A stretch of DNA of 17,545 nt from CAMPJU01 sp046566095 (GTDB taxonomy: Bacteria; Pseudomonadota; Gammaproteobacteria; Xanthomonadales; Xanthomonadaceae). Under the pieces are notes generated by a model. It saw nothing but the letters and a program-made list of their open reading frames with translations, did not search any database and was not told the origin of the DNA. A program made the position numbers and the translations under genes. Below are positions 11,869 through 17,545 of this stretch, piece after piece. The stretch spans positions 1 through 17,545 of the forward strand of contig JBKHXI010000048.1 of assembly GCA_046566095.1 (NCBI GenBank). The letters run 5' to 3'. The first letter of the stretch is position 1; the number at the start of each line of letters is the position of its first letter.

Positions 11869-11959
11869 GCGCCGCCCCGCCCGGGCGCCGGCCGCGCCGC
11901 GCGGGCGCCGCTGCGCGGCGGGCGCCGCCGACGGGCGCGCAGTTGCCGCCGCGCGCCAT
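11861..11959 (-). CDS. Putative 32-codon bridging ORF between MoxR and DUF58 genes
   Basis: The only sizeable gap in this cluster (about 90 bases) contains an ORF whose ATG (11959-11957) overlaps the MoxR stop as TGATG. Its own TGA (11863-11861) lies just past the ATG of DUF58. The predicted peptide starts MARGGNCAPVGG and is Arg/Ala/Gly-rich with no recognisable domain. It could carry ribosomes across the gap for translational coupling, or it could be a chance opening in GC-rich DNA, where stop codons are scarce. No Shine-Dalgarno sequence was identified for it. Confidence 0.3.
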   Translation of the reverse strand: MARGGNCAPVGGARRAAAPARRGRRPGGAAHG

Positions 11960-13002
11960 CACGGCAACGGCACTTTCGCCAGCAGTTCGCGCACCAGCCG
12001 GTCGCCGTCCCAGCCCTCGGCGGTGGCCTCGTAGCTGGGCAGCACCCGGTGGCGCAGCACGTCGGGCGCGATCGCGTGGATGTCGTCCGGGGTCACGTAG
12101 TCGCGCCCGGCCAGCCAGGCATGCGCGCGGGCGCAGCGTTCGAGCGCGATCGAGCCGCGCGGGCTGGCGCCCCAGGCGATGCGGCGCGCGAGCGCCGGGT
12201 CGTAGCGGCCCGCGTCGCGCGTGGCCAGCACCAGTTCCACCAGGTAGCGCTCCAGCGCCGGCGCGAAGTGCAGGTCCAGCACCGCCTCGCGCGCGGCGAA
12301 CACCTCCTCGGCCGGCATCCGCCGCGGCGACTCGGCTTCGTGGTGCAGGTTGCGGCGCGCGCGCTCGCGCGCCAGCCGCAGGATCTCGGTTTCGGTGTCG
12401 GCCTCGGGATAGCCGATGCGCACGTGCATCAGGAAGCGGTCCAGCTGCGCCTCGGGAAGCGGGAAGGTGCCTTCCTGCTCGATCGGATTCTGGGTCGCCA
12501 TCACCAGGAACAGTTCCGGCAGCGGATAGGTCCTGCGCCCCACCGTCACCTGGCGCTCGCCCATCGCCTCCAGCAGCGCCGACTGGACCTTGGCCGGCGC
12601 GCGGTTGATCTCGTCGGCCAGCAGCAGGGGGTGGAAGATCGGGCCGGGCTGGAACTCGAACTGGCCGTCCTGCGGGCGCCAGACCTCGGTGCCGGTCAGG
12701 TCCGCGGGCAGCAGGTCGGGAGTGAACTGCACCCGCGCGAAGTCGGCCTCCAGGTGCGCGGCCAGGGTCCGGATCGCGGTGGTCTTGGCCAGGCCCGGCG
12801 CGCCCTCGACCAGCAGGTGGCCGTCGGCCAGCAGGGCGATCAGCAGGCGGTCGACCAGCGCCGCCTGGCCGACGATGGTGGCCGACAGCGAGTCGCGCAG
12901 CGCGCGGAAGCGTTCGTGCAGGCGGACCTGCCGGTCCTGCGCGGATTCGGATCCGCCCTGCGGGGCGGTGCTGCGGCTGTCCATCGGCGGTGCGTGCTCC
13001 AT
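11959..13002 (-). CDS. MoxR family AAA+ ATPase
   Basis: A 347-residue ATPase that carries all AAA+ elements. Walker A is EGAPGLAKT (66-74, K73) and Walker B is LLLADEINR (126-134, D130/E131). Sensor 1 is ATQNP (169-173), the arginine finger region is PEAQLDRF with R189, and sensor 2 is GASPRGS with R282. MoxR ATPases are chaperone-like motors that act on VWA-domain partners to assemble or activate protein complexes; here the partners would be the downstream BatA and BatB. It is the first gene of the cluster. An alternative start at M7 (ATG at 12984) has GGAG twelve bases upstream, whereas the ATG at 13002 has no good ribosome site, so the true product may be 341 residues. Confidence 0.93.
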   Translation of the reverse strand: MEHAPPMDSRSTAPQGGSESAQDRQVRLHERFRALRDSLSATIVGQAALVDRLLIALLADGHLLVEGAPGLAKTTAIRTLAAHLEADFARVQFTPDLLPADLTGTEVWRPQDGQFEFQPGPIFHPLLLADEINRAPAKVQSALLEAMGERQVTVGRRTYPLPELFLVMATQNPIEQEGTFPLPEAQLDRFLMHVRIGYPEADTETEILRLARERARRNLHHEAESPRRMPAEEVFAAREAVLDLHFAPALERYLVELVLATRDAGRYDPALARRIAWGASPRGSIALERCARAHAWLAGRDYVTPDDIHAIAPDVLRHRVLPSYEATAEGWDGDRLVRELLAKVPLP

Positions 13003-13018
13003 CGCGGCGTCGGCCCAG

Positions 13019-13049
13019 TTTGACCGGTCGGCCCGGCGATGGTTCAGCC
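13019..13049 (-). promoter_or_regulatory. Candidate ECF (sigmaE-like) promoter for the MoxR-Bat cluster
   Basis: On the minus strand GGCTGAACCA (13049-13040) is followed after 16 bases by TCAAA (13023-13019). This resembles the sigmaE-type pattern GGAACTT-N16-TCAAA in spacing and core bases, though the -35 match is imperfect. Transcription would begin about seven bases downstream, leaving almost no leader for the ATG at 13002 but a normal one, with GGAG, for the ATG at 12984. Confidence 0.35.
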
Positions 13050-13067
13050 GGACGCATGGGCGTTCAG
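13042..13067. repeat. Direct repeat GTTCAG, two copies 20 bases apart
   Basis: GTTCAG occurs at 13042-13047 and 13062-13067, so the copies are two helical turns apart on the same face. They lie upstream of the MoxR gene, and the proximal copy overlaps the candidate -35 element. They could be a regulator binding site or a duplicated -35 element; chance is possible for a six-base match. Confidence 0.25.
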
Positions 13068-13126
13068 GCTAGCGCCGCCGGCCTCCACGCGGCGCGAAGG
13101 GCCGCGCACCGGGCCCGCGAACGCGA

Positions 13127-13148
13127 ACGGGGCCCCATGGGGCCCCGT
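13127..13148 (-). terminator. Perfect 22-base palindrome downstream of pilQ
   Basis: The sequence from ACGGGG at 13127 to CCCCGT at 13148, centred on CCATGG, is its own exact reverse complement. It begins 21 bases after the pilQ stop. The stem would be very stable. No run of T follows on the minus strand, only GTTCGCG, so it may act as a GC-rich or Rho-assisted terminator or as a 3' stabilising hairpin. It separates the pil unit from the MoxR-Bat unit. Confidence 0.6.
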
Positions 13149-13169
13149 CGCACGTGTTGCCGGCGTCGC

Positions 13170-15125
13170 TCAGTTGCGCTGGGCGACGTGCATCACCTTC
13201 GGGGTGACGAAGATCAGCAGCTCGGCCTTCTCCTTGCTGCGGCCGCGGCTCTTGAACAGGTTGCCGATCACCGGCAGGTCGCCCAGGAACGGCACCTTGG
13301 AGATGTCGGCGCGGCTGCGGAACTCGTAGACGCCGCCGATCACCACGGTCTGCCCGTCCTCGACCAGCACCGCGGTGGTGACCTCGCGGGTGCTGATCTG
13401 CGGCACGTCGCCGATCGAGGTGTTGACGAAGCCCTCGATCTCGTCCTTGTTCACCACCAGGCTCATGAACACGCGGCCGTCGTTGGTGATGGTCGGGGTG
13501 ACCCGCAGCTCCAGCAGCACGTCCTTGAACTGCACGTTCGGGATCGGCACGGTGCCGGCGGTCTGGGCGCCGGAGATGGTCACGTAGCCGACCTCCTGGC
13601 CCTGCTTGATCACCGCCTCGCGCTGGTTGCTGGTGACGATGCGCGGGTTCGAGATCACCTCGCCGCGGCCGTCCTGCTGCAGCGCGGACAGCTCGACGTC
13701 GAGCAGGTAGCCGGCGTTGAGGATCGACAGCGCCAGCGCACCGGCGTTGGCGAACGAGGTCGGCAGGTTGACGTTCAGGCCGGGCGTGACGTCGAAGCTC
13801 CGATCGCCGTTCATGACCGCATCCGCGCGCGATTGGGCGTTGCTGCCCGACTGCACGGTGTTGCTGCCGAAGCCGAGCGAGCTGCGGTCGCCGGGCTTGC
13901 CGGTCGCGCCGCTCAGGCCGAACTTGGCGCCCAGCTCGCGCGCGAACGACTCGGTCGCGATCACGATCCGGGCCTCGATCAGCACCTGGTCGACGGGCTT
14001 GTCGAGCAGCGACACCAGCCGCTTGATCTCCACCACCTTGTCGGGGATGTCGATCACCAGCAGGGTGTTGGTGCGGCGGTCGAAGCTGATGCTGCCGCGC
14101 GGCGACAGGAAGCCGCGCGCCTGCCCGCCTGCGCCGGCGCCCGCGCCGCCGCCGGTGCCGCTCTTGGCGCCCTCGGTCAGCAGGGTGGCGATGTCCTCGG
14201 CGTTGGCGTAGTTGATCGGGATGTACTCGGTGACCATGTCGGCGCGGTTGGCGACCGCGATCCGCGCGTCGAGCACGTCCTGCTCGTACTTGGCGATCTC
14301 CGACTGCGGCGCCACCCAGACCACGTTGCCGCTGCGGCGCTTGTCCAGGCCCTTGGCGCGCAGCACGATGTCCAGCGCCTGGTCCCAGGGCACGTTGATC
14401 AGGCGCAGGGTGACGTTGCCGCTGACCGAGTCGGAGGCGACGATGTTGAGGTTCGATTCCTCGGCGATCAGCTGCAGCACCGTGCGCACCGGCACGTCCT
14501 GGAAGTTGAAGGTCACCGGGCGGCCGCTGTAGCTGCGCGCCTCCACGGTCGAGACCGTGGTCCCGGTATCGACCGACTGGCCCATGGCCCGCGCCGGCGC
14601 CGCGCGCGGCACCACCTCGACGATGTACTCGTTGCCGCTCTGGTAGGCCAGCGACTCGAACGGGCCGCTGGTCTGCAGCACCAGGATGCTGCCGTTGCCG
14701 CGGTTGCGCGCCTCGACCCGTTCGACCGGGGTGGCGAAGTCGCTCACGTCCAGCGGCCGTGCCAGCGAGGCCGGAAGCTGCGCGTTGTGCAGGTCCAGCA
14801 CCACCTGCGAGCCCTGGTTCTGCAGGTCGGCGACCGCGCCGTCGCCGGTGAAGCGCACCACCAGCTTGCCGGAGCCGCCCTCGCCGCGGCGGAAGTCGAT
14901 GTTGGCGACCTCGACCGCGCCCGGGTGCCGCTTGGCCGGGTCGCCGCCCGACACCGCGCCGCTCTGCGCGAACGCGGCCGCGGCGGTCGCGGCGGCGGCG
15001 TGCACGCCGCCCGCGGCGGCCAGCAATCCGACCGCGAGGCCGAGGACCCCCGCGCGCAGCGTCGCCGCCCGCGGGTGCGTGGGGCGCCGGGCAGGCCGCG
15101 GACGGTTGGCGTTGTAGACGGTCAT
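13170..15125 (-). CDS. pilQ: Type IV pilus secretin PilQ
   Basis: The outer-membrane secretin channel through which type IV pili pass, 651 residues. A signal peptide (hydrophobic 26-39, likely cleavage near VHA at 43) is followed by one AMIN domain (about 71-172) that would bind peptidoglycan. The N0/STN domain comes next (202-275, FNFQDVPVRTVLQLIAEESN), then an N1 domain (298-375) interrupted by a Gly/Ala stretch (SGTGGGAGAGAGGQARG, 322-338). The secretin core (about 380-645) has VPFLGDLPVIGNLFKS (611-626) and the closing strand ELLIFVTPKVM. Many PilQ proteins carry two AMIN domains; I see one. The ATG at 15125 is chosen because GGGGGA precedes it; a TTG at 15140 in the same frame is the alternative. 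It is the last gene of the pilMNOPQ unit. Confidence 0.95.
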   Translation of the reverse strand: MTVYNANRPRPARRPTHPRAATLRAGVLGLAVGLLAAAGGVHAAAATAAAAFAQSGAVSGGDPAKRHPGAVEVANIDFRRGEGGSGKLVVRFTGDGAVADLQNQGSQVVLDLHNAQLPASLARPLDVSDFATPVERVEARNRGNGSILVLQTSGPFESLAYQSGNEYIVEVVPRAAPARAMGQSVDTGTTVSTVEARSYSGRPVTFNFQDVPVRTVLQLIAEESNLNIVASDSVSGNVTLRLINVPWDQALDIVLRAKGLDKRRSGNVVWVAPQSEIAKYEQDVLDARIAVANRADMVTEYIPINYANAEDIATLLTEGAKSGTGGGAGAGAGGQARGFLSPRGSISFDRRTNTLLVIDIPDKVVEIKRLVSLLDKPVDQVLIEARIVIATESFARELGAKFGLSGATGKPGDRSSLGFGSNTVQSGSNAQSRADAVMNGDRSFDVTPGLNVNLPTSFANAGALALSILNAGYLLDVELSALQQDGRGEVISNPRIVTSNQREAVIKQGQEVGYVTISGAQTAGTVPIPNVQFKDVLLELRVTPTITNDGRVFMSLVVNKDEIEGFVNTSIGDVPQISTREVTTAVLVEDGQTVVIGGVYEFRSRADISKVPFLGDLPVIGNLFKSRGRSKEKAELLIFVTPKVMHVAQRN

Positions 15126-15131
15126 CGTGCT

Positions 15132-15138
15132 ATCCCCC
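15132..15138 (-). promoter_or_regulatory. Ribosome binding site of pilQ
   Basis: GGGGGAT on the minus strand sits six bases before the ATG at 15125. It supports that start over the TTG at 15140, which has no comparable site. Confidence 0.6.
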
Positions 15139-15140
15139 AA

Positions 15141-15683
15141 TCATTGATCTTCGAGCGCGATCGTGGCCGGACGCTCCAGCCACCCGCCCGCGCCATCCGG
15201 CACCAGTTCCACGAGTTCGATCCGGTCCTCGTACACCGCCACCACCTGGCCGTCGCTCTGGCCCATGTACACGCCGGGACGCACCCGGTAGGTCACCTTG
15301 TCCGGCGCCATCACCAGCGCCACCAGCCCGCTGCCGGTGCCCAGGGTGCCGACCATGTCCAGGCTGTCGAGCGGGAACTGCTCGAGCGCCTGCTTGCGCC
15401 GGTTCGGATCCGGGCGCGTGCCGGTGCCGGTGCCGTCGTCGGTGAATGCGTTGCTGAAGGGATCGCGCAGGCCCTGCGCGGCGTATTCGAAGGTCTCGAA
15501 CTGCTGCATCACCGGCAGCGGGTCGAGCGGCGGCGCCGGGCGCGCGCGCACCTCCGCGGTCCACTTCTCCAGGTTGGGCGCGTCGCCCGGGGTGCTGGTC
15601 ACCCCGCGTCCGCAGCCCGCCAGCAGCGCCGCCGCGGCCAGCAGCGCCGCGGCCCGGGCCGTCTTCCGCACGCCGGTGCTCAT
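15141..15683 (-). CDS. pilP: Type IV pilus assembly lipoprotein PilP
   Basis: An inner-membrane lipoprotein of 180 residues that links the PilN/PilO complex to the PilQ secretin. The signal sequence ends in the lipobox LAGC (21-24), so C24 should be lipidated. An unstructured linker follows (ARPAPPLDPLP). The PilP segment YAAQGLRDPFSNAF, an acidic/Thr-rich loop and the C-terminal beta domain (LDSLDMVGTLG, YRVRPGVYMGQSDGQVVAV) complete it. The start overlaps the PilO gene by ATGA (15680-15683). The stop is 15 bases before the pilQ start. Confidence 0.95.
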   Translation of the reverse strand: MSTGVRKTARAAALLAAAALLAGCGRGVTSTPGDAPNLEKWTAEVRARPAPPLDPLPVMQQFETFEYAAQGLRDPFSNAFTDDGTGTGTRPDPNRRKQALEQFPLDSLDMVGTLGTGSGLVALVMAPDKVTYRVRPGVYMGQSDGQVVAVYEDRIELVELVPDGAGGWLERPATIALEDQ

Positions 15684-16336
15684 CGCGCGCCTCCTTGCCC
15701 GTCCCGCGGGGCCGCGGCCTGGGTTTCCTCTTCGTCGAGGTAGCGGTAGGTCTTGACCGTGCCCGAAAGTTCGAGGTTGGCGTTCGGGCCGATCGCGATC
15801 TCCCGGCCGCGCGGCTTCAGCGAGATGTCGTGCATGGTCATGATCACCACCCGCGGCAGCGAGGCCACGCCGCTGACGAAGGCGCCGAACTGGTGGTAGC
15901 TGCCCACCATCCGCAGCTGGATGGGCTTTTCGGCGTAGAACTCCTTCGGCGTCTCGGGCCCCGGCTGGAACAGCTCGTTGCTGATGCCGGTGGCCAGCGC
16001 GGTCTGCGAGATGTCGACGATCAGGTCCGGCATCTCGGTGCGGCTGGGCAGCTGGCGCAGCATCTGCTGCAACTGCTGCTCCATCTGCGCGAGCTGCTGC
16101 TTGAGCGGCTCCAGGTTCGCGGCGCGGCCCTGCTTGGTCTCGAACTCGGCGCGCAGCTCGGCCTCGGTGGCCTCCAGCCGCGCCAGCTCCTCGCGCTGGT
16201 CGCGCACGAAGAACCACCAGGCCAGGCCGACGATTAGCAGCCCCAGCAGCACGCAGAAGCCGATCTTGTACTCGCGCGGCCAGCCGCCGATGTTGTTGAA
16301 GTCCAGGTCCTTCAGCGAAACCTTCTTCTGGCTCAT
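15680..16336 (-). CDS. pilO: Type IV pilus inner-membrane protein PilO
   Basis: A 218-residue bitopic protein. A short cytoplasmic N-terminus (KVSLKDLDFNNIGGWP) leads to a transmembrane helix (25-44), a periplasmic coiled coil (about 46-96, LARLEATEAELRAEF) and a ferredoxin-like domain (PIQLRMVGSYHQFGAFVSGV). It forms heterodimers with PilN in the alignment complex that connects the cytoplasmic PilM to PilP and PilQ. The end (ETQAAAPRDGQGGAR) is low complexity. Starts and stops overlap the neighbours by four bases. Confidence 0.95.
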   Translation of the reverse strand: MSQKKVSLKDLDFNNIGGWPREYKIGFCVLLGLLIVGLAWWFFVRDQREELARLEATEAELRAEFETKQGRAANLEPLKQQLAQMEQQLQQMLRQLPSRTEMPDLIVDISQTALATGISNELFQPGPETPKEFYAEKPIQLRMVGSYHQFGAFVSGVASLPRVVIMTMHDISLKPRGREIAIGPNANLELSGTVKTYRYLDEEETQAAAPRDGQGGAR

Positions 16337-17049
16337 GGCGCGCCCTCCTCGGCCGCGGACGGTGCCTGCTCGCCGGCGGGCGCGGGCGCCGGGGCGGCCG
16401 TCGGCGCCGGCGCGGCGGCCGGCGGCATCGCGTCGGCGGCGGTCGCCGCGGGCGCCGGGGCGGCCGGCGCGTCGGGGATGCCGTCGCCGTCCTCGTCGCG
16501 CGGGGCGTTGGGGTTGGCCAGGGTGACGGTCAGGCGGAAGGTGAACGGCAGGCCCGGTTCGCCTTCCCGGGCCTCGATGATCGCCAGCTCCGGGTTGGTC
16601 ATCCAGCCCGAGCTCTCCAGGTTGCGCAGGTAGGTGCTGACCCGTGCGTTGGACTGGGAGCGGCCCTCCAGCGTCAGCTTCTGGCCCTCCTGGCGGATCG
16701 AGGTCAGCACCACGCCGTCGGGGATGGTCCGCACCAGCGAATCGAACAGGTGGACCATCTGCGAGCGGCTGGCCTGCAGCTGCTCGATCACTTCCTTGCG
16801 CGCCAGCAGGCGCGCCTTCTGCTCGTCGAGCCGCTCGATCTCCTTGATCTGCGCGTCCAGGCTCTGGATCTGGGTGCGCAGGTATTCGTTGCGCGCCTCC
16901 TGGCCGTCGATCTGGGCGCCGTGCCAGCTGACCACGAGGAAGGCCAGGGCCACGCCGGCCAGCGCCGACAGGCCGAGCATGGCGAGGAATTCCTTGCGGC
17001 GCTGCGCGCGCCGTTCCTCGCGCCACGGGAGCAGGTTGATCCGGGCCAT
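16333..17049 (-). CDS. pilN: Type IV pilus inner-membrane protein PilN with extended Ala/Pro tail
   Basis: A 238-residue bitopic protein. The cytoplasmic INLLPWR motif (4-10) is the PilM-binding sequence. A transmembrane helix (22-41), a coiled coil (50-95) and a ferredoxin-like periplasmic domain (to about 179) follow. PilN pairs with PilO. The core ends near LTVTLANPNAP. Beyond it is a tail of about 55 residues that first contains DEDGDGIPD (185-193), like a thrombospondin type 3 calcium loop, and then becomes almost pure Ala/Pro. Such a tail is not part of the PilN core fold. The start ATG shares one base with the pilM stop (TGATG), and the stop overlaps pilO. Confidence 0.95.
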   Translation of the reverse strand: MARINLLPWREERRAQRRKEFLAMLGLSALAGVALAFLVVSWHGAQIDGQEARNEYLRTQIQSLDAQIKEIERLDEQKARLLARKEVIEQLQASRSQMVHLFDSLVRTIPDGVVLTSIRQEGQKLTLEGRSQSNARVSTYLRNLESSGWMTNPELAIIEAREGEPGLPFTFRLTVTLANPNAPRDEDGDGIPDAPAAPAPAATAADAMPPAAAPAPTAAPAPAPAGEQAPSAAEEGAP

Positions 17050-17545
17050 CAGTCGAAGCTCCTCAGGGCGAGGCCGCAGGCGATCATCAGCGCCGGCGCG
17101 TCCTGGGCCAGGGCGTGCGCCTGGACCCGGGGGCCGAGGGTCATGTGCGCCAGCGGGTTGGCGACCACGGTCGGCACGCCCAGCTGCTCCTCGATCATCT
17201 CGGCGATGCCGGGGATCGAGGCGCAGCCGCCGGCCAGCACGATCTGGTCGACCCGGTTGAACTCGCTGCCGGCGTAGAAGAACTGCAGCAGGCGGCTGAC
17301 CTGCTGGACCATCGCCTCCTTGAACGGTTCCAGCACCTCGATCTCGTAGCTCTCCGGCAGCCCGCCCTGGCGCTTGGCCAGGCCGGCCTCCTCGTAGCTC
17401 AGGCCGTAGCGGCGCATCACCTCGTCGGTCAGCTGCTTGCCGCCGAACACCTGCTCGCGGCTGTAGATGCTGCGGCCGTTGCGCAGGATGTTGAGGGTGG
17501 TCATGGTCGCGCCGGTGTCGACCAGGGCGACGATGCCGTCGCGCG
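17049..17545 (-). CDS. pilM: Type IV pilus actin-like ATPase PilM (C-terminal part, runs off the window)
   Basis: The last 164 codons of the cytoplasmic FtsA/actin-like protein that binds the PilN N-terminus. The visible part includes the second phosphate-loop region VALVDTGATMTTLNILRNG, the segment FGGKQLTDEVMRRYGLSYEE and the nucleotide-pocket motif LAGGCASIPG. It ends GLALRSFD. The N-terminal half and the start codon lie beyond base 17545. The ATG at 17504 is internal, because the reading frame and the family match continue upstream to the window edge. It is the first gene of pilMNOPQ, so the operon promoter is outside the window. Confidence 0.95.
   Translation of the reverse strand, partial: RDGIVALVDTGATMTTLNILRNGRSIYSREQVFGGKQLTDEVMRRYGLSYEEAGLAKRQGGLPESYEIEVLEPFKEAMVQQVSRLLQFFYAGSEFNRVDQIVLAGGCASIPGIAEMIEEQLGVPTVVANPLAHMTLGPRVQAHALAQDAPALMIACGLALRSFD

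Noticed and set aside
13003..13169. A small RNA or riboswitch in the pilQ-MoxR gap
   Set aside because: Apart from the palindrome and the promoter-like boxes I see no conserved fold or second stem that would support an RNA gene.
15126..15140. TTG at 15140 as the pilQ start
   Set aside because: No ribosome site precedes it, whereas GGGGGAT sits at proper distance from the ATG at 15125. It cannot be wholly excluded.
10402..15743. Long plus-strand open frames opposite MoxR, PilQ and PilP
   Set aside because: Antisense shadows of well-recognised genes, with His/Arg/Gln/Val-rich compositions typical of the complement of GC-rich coding DNA.
16333..16470. PilN Ala/Pro tail as a separate gene or frameshift
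   Set aside because: The frame is continuous from the core, and the stop overlaps the pilO start in the same way as the other junctions.
17504..17545. ATG at 17504 as the pilM start
   Set aside because: Upstream codons remain open to the window edge and continue the PilM motif VALVDTGAT, so this methionine is internal.

Overview
The window is very GC-rich, densely coding bacterial chromosome. Its gene content (pilMNOPQ, then a MoxR/DUF58/DUF4381/BatA/BatB-C/BatD cluster, plus large HAMP-GAF hybrid kinases) and protein style suggest a gammaproteobacterium of the Xanthomonadaceae/Lysobacteraceae type. That placement rests on family recognition, not on a database search. I see no rRNA, tRNA, CRISPR array, insertion sequence or phage gene, and no gene-free stretch over 300 bases.

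Left part (1-5856), mostly plus strand: a signalling module. A 5'-truncated hybrid histidine kinase (HAMP repeats, GAF, HisKA, HATPase, three receivers) is followed by a receiver-kinase-receiver protein with a GTG start overlapping it. That in turn overlaps by ATGA a 234-residue protein with an intact phospho-accepting H-box but a decayed ATPase domain. The two kinases contain no recognisable HPt domain, so the small protein could be the phosphotransfer partner (a ChpT/Spo0B-like idea, inferred). Bases 1-298 hold, on the minus strand, a piece of a second, about 87% identical copy of the same HAMP-GAF region. It is joined head-to-head to the first kinase at a short shared sequence. This junction removes the 5' end of both copies and may be an assembly or amplification chimera.

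Middle part (5891-13002), minus strand: six genes read MoxR AAA+ ATPase, DUF58, DUF4381, BatA (VWA), BatB fused to a BatC-like TPR, and BatD. Nearly all overlap by four bases. The one gap, MoxR to DUF58, is bridged by a 32-codon ORF that overlaps both neighbours. This is the MoxR-Bat type of envelope-associated chaperone system: the ATPase works with VWA and membrane proteins in the periplasmic membrane. A candidate ECF (sigmaE-like) promoter lies upstream of the MoxR gene.

Right part (13170-17545), minus strand: pilQ, pilP, pilO, pilN and the 3' portion of pilM, the type IV pilus alignment complex and outer-membrane secretin. They are tightly overlapped and transcribed from outside the window. 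A perfect 22-base palindrome follows pilQ and is the probable boundary between the pil and Bat units.

Most of the window is ordinary conserved biology. The points most worth a second look are the inverted kinase junction, the kinase cluster with its degenerate third member, the decayed metal site in the BatB VWA domain, and a calcium-binding-like motif in the PilN tail.
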